From NCBI GenBank assembly GCA_027579435.1, contig JANBPK010001087.1, positions 1-52,240 on the forward strand: a DNA stretch of 52,240 nucleotides, in the 5' to 3' direction. Origin of the DNA: Candolleomyces eurysporus. Taxonomy: Eukaryota; Basidiomycota; Agaricomycetes; Agaricales; Psathyrellaceae. The notes under the pieces are model-generated. The model ran no database searches. It was given only the letters and a program-made list of their open reading frames with translations, and was not told where the DNA came from. Below are positions 46,508 through 52,240 of this stretch, piece by piece. Position 1 is the stretch's first letter. Each line of letters starts with the position of its first letter. Made by a program: the position numbers and the translations under genes.

Positions 46508-47255
46508 GGGCTGCACTGGAGTTTATTTCAGCCACCAGCCACACCATCAGCTATGGACTTTTTTGTTTTGAAGGACCCCTTGAGCTGCTCTAGCACTCAT
46601 ACTCAATTAATGTGAAGCCGTCTGACTCTTAGACCCCCTGGTTGTGCCGCCTAAGAGTCCTGGCAGTTGTGTGTAAAAGGTATATAACTTCTGGAAGCTG
46701 CTTCAGTCAAGCTGCCTGACTTTTAGCATAGTGTCAACTAAGGTAGCTTCTCTAGTCAGGTTATAATACACACTGCGGTTTTTTATGTGTTTGTTCAATG
46801 AGCACATTTTAAGCAAATCAGGTGCAAGGAATGCATTTGTTTACAGTTTTTGTTTAATGTGCCTACATTGGACACATATTGAGCAAAGTTTTAGTGGTAG
46901 CAGAAGGGGGCCAGACACATGCAATGCAAATTTGAATTTGCCTAGCTTGAACATTTGTATTGCAGATTGTAGACAAAGTCAACCCTTGCATTTGGTTTGC
47001 TTAAAATGTGCTCTTTGAACAAACACATCAAAAACCACAGTGACAACTGGGGCAGCTTCAAGCTGATAGTCTTGAGTAGCTTTAGCTCTCATGTCCCCTA
47101 GAGCAGATAGTACCAGCTCCCTCTCCTTCTCAAGCCACATCAACCTTATTGAGAGCATAGTATTTCTGTACTTGTTGGGTCAAACTGTGTCAACATTGTA
47201 GTTTATTAACACAAAAATTAAACTATTATTCACTAAAACAGATGCAGTCGTATCA
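46508..47255 (-). repeat. LTR-1b fragment, minus strand, carrying a MITE
   Basis: Reverse complement of the 5' part of the 23594-24859 LTR; its TGATACGACTGCATCTG start is at 47255. It is interrupted by the MITE at 46771-47042. A second shorter LTR-1 fragment in the same orientation follows at about 47260-47390. Confidence 0.65.
46771..47042 (+). mobile_element. CACTA-like MITE, copy B, inside LTR-1b
   Basis: 272 bp, ends CACTGCGG...CCACAGTG. Flanked by ACA at 46768-46770 and 47043-47045. The related LTR at 23594-24859 shows the uninterrupted target (reverse complement TATAATACAACTGGGG around 23800), with a single ACA, so the insertion and its 3-bp duplication are visible directly. Confidence 0.85.
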
Positions 47256-47390
47256 ACAGCATCAGCTAAGACAGCTCCTCCAGCTTGTCAAAGGGTATAT
47301 TGCAACTGGGGTGGCTTCAAGTTGACAGCCTCAAAAAANCTTCAACTCTTATGTCCCAAGAGTAGTGTAGTACTTGCCCTTTCCTCCTTA

Positions 47391-47662
47391 CACTGCAGAT
47401 TGTAATGTGTTTTTTCAATGAGCACATCTAGAGCAAATCAGGTGCAAGGAATGCATTTGTTTACAGTTTGTGTTCAATGTGCCTATATTGGACACATATT
47501 GAGCAAAGTTTTAGTGGTGGCAGAAGGAGTTCAGACACATGCAATGCAAATTTGAATTTGCCTAGCCTGAACATTTGTATTGCAAATTGTAGACAAAGTC
47601 AACCCTTGCATTTGGTTCGCCTAAAATGTGCTCTTTGAACAAACACATCAAAAACCATGGTG
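47391..47662 (+). mobile_element. CACTA-like MITE, copy C
   Basis: 272 bp, CACTGCAG...CCATGGTG, same internal sequence as copies A and B (for example TGCAATGCAAATTTGAATTT). Flanks TTA and TAA are not identical, so the target duplication is decayed or the junction was rearranged. The left flank is an LTR-1 fragment and the right flank is a hAT relic. Confidence 0.75.
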
Positions 47663-47726
47663 TAAACCACACAAAATATGATTCTATGCACCTCCCACCA
47701 CAAAACAACAGATTGGCCTTCTTCCA
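47663..47726 (-). pseudogene. Second hAT transposase relic, part 1
   Basis: Resembles the intron/exon boundary region at about 36925-36972 of the complete hAT gene (CACCTCCCACCAC ... CTTCCAATTCATCC against CCTACCCC ... CTGACTCCAACTCATCC). It continues at 48531 after an inserted inverted-repeat element. Confidence 0.5.
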
Positions 47727-48530
47727 ATTCATCCACTAGTTACTGCTAAGATTTAATGATAAAATCTATGCTGTGCCTATTACCAAGAATTATTGTAGCC
47801 TATCATTTTATGATCGACTTGGTTCATGAACAAAAGAAAAATTAATCATTGTTCCCAAAGTCATTTACCAAGCTAGAAAATCACTAGCTGAACAAAAATT
47901 ATAAGCTAGATTGAAATCATTAGCTGGGCAATAATCATTAGTGATCTGACAATCATTGAGCGGTTGAAAATCATGAGCCAGATGGAAATCATTGGATAGC
48001 AGAAAATTACACACTGCTTCAAAAGGAAAGTATTACCATTAGTTGCCAAATCATTATCAGACTGAAAATCATTGGCTGTACAAATTATTCAGATCAGTAT
48101 ATTTTGGTCCAGTGATGGCAACTTATATAAAATCATATACACCAATCTTTATGATTGGATGGTCACTTTATCATTATTCTTGCCTCTGAGCTAAACAATT
48201 ACAAATAATCATTGAGAAAGGCTTTTATAAGAGGCCAGAAAAGTCAAAAACAGTCAAAGACTGCCTTTAACTAATGCTTGGACTTTGCAAAAGACTCAAT
48301 GCTCCACCAATAATTCCTCAATATCTTTATGATTACTGAAGCTATAATGATTTTACAATAATCCAATGATTGTACAGTCTCCAATGATTTTGCAATCTTC
48401 AATAATTTCATTTTACTAGCCTGATGATTTGCAAATGCTCAATAATTTTGTCAAATCATTGAAATGTAGGCAAATAATTCTTGGTAATAGGCACAGCCTA
48501 TTGCCATTCATCAAATCAGCAGTAACAGCT
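47727..48530. mobile_element. Inverted-repeat element with AATCATT subterminal motifs
   Basis: Left end ACTAGTTACTGC and reverse complement of the right end (A)GCTGTTACTGC start inverted repeats of about 65 bp that share CTGTGCCTATTACCAAGAAT. Inside, the left arm repeats AATCATTRGC-like motifs every 20-30 bp (47840-48090) and the right arm has mirror motifs (CAATGATT, 48300-48470). Flanks share TCATCC, part of a decayed duplication. It is non-coding, about 800 bp, and sits within a hAT relic. Superfamily not assigned. Confidence 0.6.
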
Positions 48531-48678
48531 CATCCATCCTCTCCATCAAGGTACAAGTTAAACTCCTTCAGCCACAGTTTGTTGGACAAAGAAACTGTGC
48601 TAATTGGGGTGCATTCCTCATCATCACTATTCTCTTCATCAAGTTGGGACTGAGAGCCAGAAGGTGCAAGTGAGACAG
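48531..48678 (-). pseudogene. Second hAT transposase relic, part 2
   Basis: ATCCTCTCCATCAAGGTAC near 48537 and CTCATCATCACTATTCTC near 48620 match the acidic region of the complete hAT gene at 36970-37090 with C to T type changes. Cut off at 48678 by an LTR-2 copy. Confidence 0.5.
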
Positions 48679-49490
48679 TGATGCCTAAGTCACATTTTAG
48701 GGCTCAAAACACCAACAAGACAAAAAACCTAATTCTAACACCAACACACACACAAAACAACACACTGAGTATCTTTGGAAGATAAAGAGTGGGCAAGGGT
48801 ACAGTGAAAGGCTCCAAGTCTTGTGGGGCTAAGGCTTCAGAACATAAATTTTGCAATCACAAGTTTGAGGGGGGAGCTAAGACTCAACCAGGTTCAAAAT
48901 TACTGCTTTGGAAGCTAAACTTTGTAGGCAACAAACACAACAAACTCAACAATATACAACTTCTGAACTTAAACATGCAACAAATGACAGAAAGGCTCTT
49001 GTAGATTTGGTGGGTAACATGGACCCAGATGCAAAATACAATGCTAGCTACCTGCTATGTAGATTCAGTTACATACTTAGAGTCCAAGATTAAATACTAT
49101 AGGTAAGTTTGGCAAACACACAAGAGACACACAGAGAAATAAACACAAAACTAAGGGGTCCTAAAATAGATAATCACATGAGGGTATTAAGGATCCAGAA
49201 CCAAGTCTTGGTCTTCCTAGAGCTGCACCAAGACCTGTTTGGAACGCAGCTCTCACAGACAATGTGTTGAAAGCCTTCAAGATGAATAAATCAAAGGGCG
49301 GCACACAGCAAATTCAACACAACACCATCATCCCTATGTCTGAACCCCTCACAGAGTACTGTAGACAACCTCAGGCAATGGATGACTTTACCCAATCCAG
49401 ACAACCTGAGCAAACCAATTGCAAAGGGTCTTCAGCAGGTGCTTGAGGAGAGAGGGTTTGACAGCTCACAGATGAAAGCAAAATGCAAGC
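48679..49490 (+). repeat. LTR family 2, partial copy
   Basis: Begins TGATGCCTAAGTCACATT and follows the 39562-40970 LTR for about its first half. Many differences are CpG to TpG or CpA. The 3' part is missing or unrecognisable; a MITE follows at 49497. Confidence 0.65.
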
Positions 49491-49496
49491 CCATAT

Positions 49497-49768
49497 CACT
49501 GTGGTTTTTGATATGTTTGTTCAAAGAGCACAATTTAAGCAAAACAAATGCAAGGGTTGACTTTGTCTATGATCCACAATTCAAATGTTCAAGCTAAGCA
49601 AATACAAATTTGCATTGCATGTGTCTGGCCTCCTTCTGCCACCACTAAAACATTGTTTAATATGTGCCCAATGTAGGCACATTAAACACAAACTGTAAAC
49701 AAATGCATTCCTTGCACCTGATTTGCTTAAGATGTGCTCATTGAACAAACATATAAAAAAATGCAATG
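49497..49768 (-). mobile_element. CACTA-like MITE, copy D, inverted
   Basis: 272 bp, CACTGTGG...TGCAATG, inverted relative to copies A-C. Flanked by TAT at 49494-49496 and 49769-49771. Same inverted termini with TTTGTTCAAAGAGCACA. Confidence 0.8.
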
Positions 49769-49771
49769 TAT

Positions 49772-50470
49772 GTCCTCGCAAGAACATTAGCTGCTGTATG
49801 GTGTGCCTTCTCAGCAATCAGGAAAACTTCACAAATCAGATCTCTGTCCTTGAGAAAGAGATTACTGACTGTGGACATCTGTGCATGTTCTTTGCAAAGT
49901 TCCACTGTGAACTTAATCTGATTAAAATGGTACATAGCTCAGAATCATCAGAAAGTTCATGACCACTTACTTGAAGCATTTTATTTATCAAAGTACTGGG
50001 GCTGGGTCAAGTATTGATACTGGCAGATATCTAAACCAACCTTTGCAGTGGCAAAGGAGGCAGCTCTGAAATGCCTGGATGCATGTCCAGCCAACGTAAT
50101 CTGGCAATTTGTCAATTGCTCTGGCATTTCATGGAAGCCTATAGAAAAGGCTTGACTGGTCCAGCAGCCACATGGGCTGTCAAAACGTACAAGGGCCATT
50201 GAAGCATTTCTCAGGGCACCTTAATGAATATCAAGGTGCCTGTTAACTAGTTACAGTATGTTGTTATCAACCACTATAGCCCCTGCAATATGATCATTAC
50301 AAGCATGATAAGTCATAATTTTGGCCCAAAATATTGGCCACCCCTTCAAACTGCATGGAAGAATTTTGGAGATACATTTTTTNGGACACTTTTGCAAATC
50401 TGGGTTTTTTTTGCAAAAAATCTAAGGATTCTAACAAGCCATTTGTGAGAAAATCAAATTGCAAGTTTTG
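49772..50470. other. CpG-poor relic region
   Basis: Two short minus-strand open segments (49935-49772 and 50199-49981) look weakly protein-like (FTVELCKEHAQMSTVSNLFL; HASRHFRAASFATAKVGLDI) but I recognise no family. Probably remains of another mobile-element gene. Confidence 0.3.
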
Positions 50471-50479
50471 CTTGTCTGT

Positions 50480-50740
50480 GACTATATCCCCTTTCCCTAT
50501 CTCTGTTTTTCTCTTATCCGAGGCCTGGACTCCCTTTACTTAGAAATCTTGCATACACATGTTTACTATAGTTCCAGTAGTTGTGCAGCCCCAGATAGTA
50601 TGTACACAATGGACTCTTTTAGTTTATCTAGCAAAGAATCATTGCTGTTTTGCCTATGTTTACTTTTGTGTATTGCAAATTGATGGTTGTAAACCTTTAC
50701 CCTGTGTAGCATGATATTTGTGAACAGAAAGAAAAAGATG
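50480..50740 (+). repeat. LTR-1a 3'-region fragment
   Basis: Aligns with 16690-16930: GGCCTGGACTCYCTTTA, then CAGATAGTAT, then GGACTCTYTTAG and TTGCAAWTTGAYTG. Decayed, CpG-poor. A younger copia-like LTR follows. Confidence 0.55.
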
Positions 50741-50751
50741 CCTGAGTTGGG

Positions 50752-50967
50752 TGTAAGGAATATCCTTACTACATTTGGACTATCACTATTTCGGACTCCG
50801 ACTGATTGCTCTATATATACGGATCCACAACGTCTCGTCCCTGTATCCATATTTCTTTTCCCTTTCTCTCTCTCAATCCCAGAGATTCATCAACTCAACT
50901 CCCCTTGTCGTTAAGCTTAGTGTAGGCAGTATACCTGCCTTCCACTTTTTTTTTTGAGTAGATAACA
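50752..50967 (+). repeat. Ty1/copia-like LTR (5')
   Basis: Starts TGTAAGGAATATCC and probably ends GATAACA, about 216 bp, with a TATA-like CTATATATACGG at 50811-50822. Short LTR length and a TGTWRGGAATATCC-type start are usual for fungal Ty1/copia elements. The 3' boundary is approximate. It is CpG-containing, unlike the sequence to its left. Confidence 0.55.
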
Positions 50968-51237
50968 AGACTGGTACGTGTATCGCGTGGTATTTGTACC
51001 GCATACACCCCACCGTTGACGTTCTGGGTATCGCGTAGGTCTATGACCGCATACCACCCCGCTGTTGGGTTTTAATAGCCCGCCGTTGATAAAAGTGAGA
51101 GATATTGCGTCCCTAGTGGGCATATACTCACCGCCGTTAGTAGTCTCCTTAGAAACGACAACCTGCCTCGAACACGAGCTCAGGCGATCTCTACGGTTAC
51201 TCCTCCCGCACCCCCAAACTCTCTGATCTCCTCTCTG

Positions 51238-51867
51238 TTGTCCCTGGGCTCATCTCTGCTCTCTGAGATCCCCTCTTCTCCGTTCAGACAGACCCCGACT
51301 CCTCCTGCCAATTTCGACTCCTCTTGTTCTTCCGATTCTTCTGTCAACTCGCCCATCACGGTCTACTGCCCTACCATGCCTGCCGACGAAAACTGCCTTA
51401 TCGCTAGCTTGGAGACTGGTCCCAAGATCCCGCCGGTTCTCAGGCCGGGTGATATCACTCCAGATCTTGCTAGGCATTTCAAAAATGCTTGCAAAAACTA
51501 CTTTGCAGACAAGGCCGTCAAGGACGAGGAGCAAGTCCGTCGTATCCTGAACACTTCGTTCCACGACAATCGCATCGTTCACTGGATCGAGTGCAACCGC
51601 GAGACTCTTGAAAAGGAAACTTTCAAGGACTTCATGGTACTCTTCCGTAACGAGTGGCTCGAACACGACTGGGCTCGAAAACTCGATTTGAAGTTACGCG
51701 TCATGCGTCAGAAGGGGCGTCACTTCAAGGAATGGTACAACGACTTCTATTCCCAGACTCTTCTTCTGAAGGGTACCCCCGAGGAGATGTCCGACAAGGA
51801 CGTCAGGAAGCTAGTCTACTCCTTGATGGACGCTCATCTCTGTTCCTGCGCCAACTTGGAACGCTGA
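51238..51867 (+). pseudogene. Retrotransposon gag, truncated by LTR insertion
   Basis: Open frame of 209 codons. The listed start is not ATG; ATG 51376 (MPADENCLIAS) is a good alternative. The C-terminal 140 residues form a helical gag domain (DEEQVRRILNTSFHDNRIVH, then FKDFMVLFRNEWLEHDWARK and FKEWYNDFYSQTLLLKGTPE), which resembles the gag of Agaricomycete Ty1/copia-like elements. The family usually runs longer; here the frame meets the end of an LTR-1 copy (minus) at 51863 and stops at 51867. Confidence 0.65.
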
Positions 51868-52240
51868 TGAGATCGGTGCTGCCGAGCTCAGAAACACACA
51901 CACAAAACACCAACCACAACCTGTATACAAGCTGTGTGTAGTCACGCGGTGTGAGAGTCAGGCCGCACGAAAGTCAAAGTGCGAGTTTGTGGGGGTTATA
52001 GAGTGAATTAAGAATACTAAGTTCTCTTGTTCTCTCTTTGATACACTCCACTGAACTAGAAGTACCCTAATGCACAACTAGTGAGATTCCTATTCCCAAG
52101 TAGTCAAGCCTTATTGACTGCTTAAGTTCCTAAGTTCCAAGATAAAACTGATAGTTCACGCCGTGTGAAATATAAGCAGAAAAGCTCGATAGATTCGTCG
52201 ATAAAANCGCAAGTAAANGATAAAAACAACAATGATACGA
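51863..52240 (-). repeat. LTR-1b, minus strand, cut by the window end
   Basis: Reverse complement of 24490-24859: ends with CACCGATCTCATCA read on the minus strand from 51863, and contains the TTACACGGTGTGAACTATCAG counterpart near 52160. The 5' part lies beyond the window. It interrupts the gag frame. Confidence 0.7.

Noticed and set aside
52228..52240. TGATACGA at the window end as an LTR-1 start
   Set aside because: By alignment this is the internal CATTGTATCATTGTTG block of LTR-1b on the minus strand; the resemblance to the LTR start is coincidental.

Overview
The window looks like nuclear DNA of a filamentous basidiomycete (Agaricomycetes). The evidence is many 45-80 bp GT-AG introns, fungal NACHT (STAND/NLR-like) genes of the HET-E type, a DUF6698-like gene, a JmjC-like gene, and several fungal transposon families (DIRS, hAT, CACTA-like, Ty1/copia-like, long solo LTRs). 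A Rhizoctonia-like genome is a guess from general resemblance only. Ns beside homopolymers and homopolymer-type frameshifts point to a draft assembly with indel errors.

Layout. 1-7.2 kb: a damaged NACHT gene copy (1-1847), then its better paralogue (3939-7196, four exons, proline-rich N-terminus); a weak small gene lies between. 7.8-9.3 kb: decayed F-box/LRR-like sequence on the minus strand. 9.5-13.2 kb: a dead DIRS-type tyrosine-recombinase retrotransposon, followed by a roughly 43-bp-period array of GCGGCTGC cores (13.2-13.9 kb). 14.6-15.9 kb: a Cys-motif gene cut by an LTR (LTR family 1, 15909-17195). 17.3-20.8 kb: a DUF6698-like gene with an in-frame TAG, then a JmjC-like gene whose stop codon is the first triplet of another LTR (LTR family 2, 20815-22166). 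22.2-24.9 kb: more LTR-1 material. 25.4-29.4 kb, minus strand: an eight-exon NACHT-WD40 gene. 31.7-35.1 kb, plus strand: a conserved-looking gene of unknown function with a disordered C-terminus and assembly frameshifts.

36.3-41.6 kb holds a hAT transposon with terminal inverted repeats and a perfect 8-bp target duplication. A solo LTR-2 with a 4-bp duplication sits inside a coding exon of its transposase. From 42 to 51 kb the DNA is CpG-poor and is a nest of relics: LTR-1, LTR-2, a second hAT fragment, an inverted-repeat element with AATCATT motifs, and four copies of a 272-273 bp CACTA-like MITE. The window ends in a CpG-rich, probably younger Ty1/copia-like element (LTR 50752-about 50967, gag 51238-51862) interrupted by another LTR-1 copy.

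Biologically, two NLR-type loci, which in fungi act in non-self recognition, are embedded in transposon-rich DNA. The relative order of several insertions can be read from target duplications and from an empty-site comparison.
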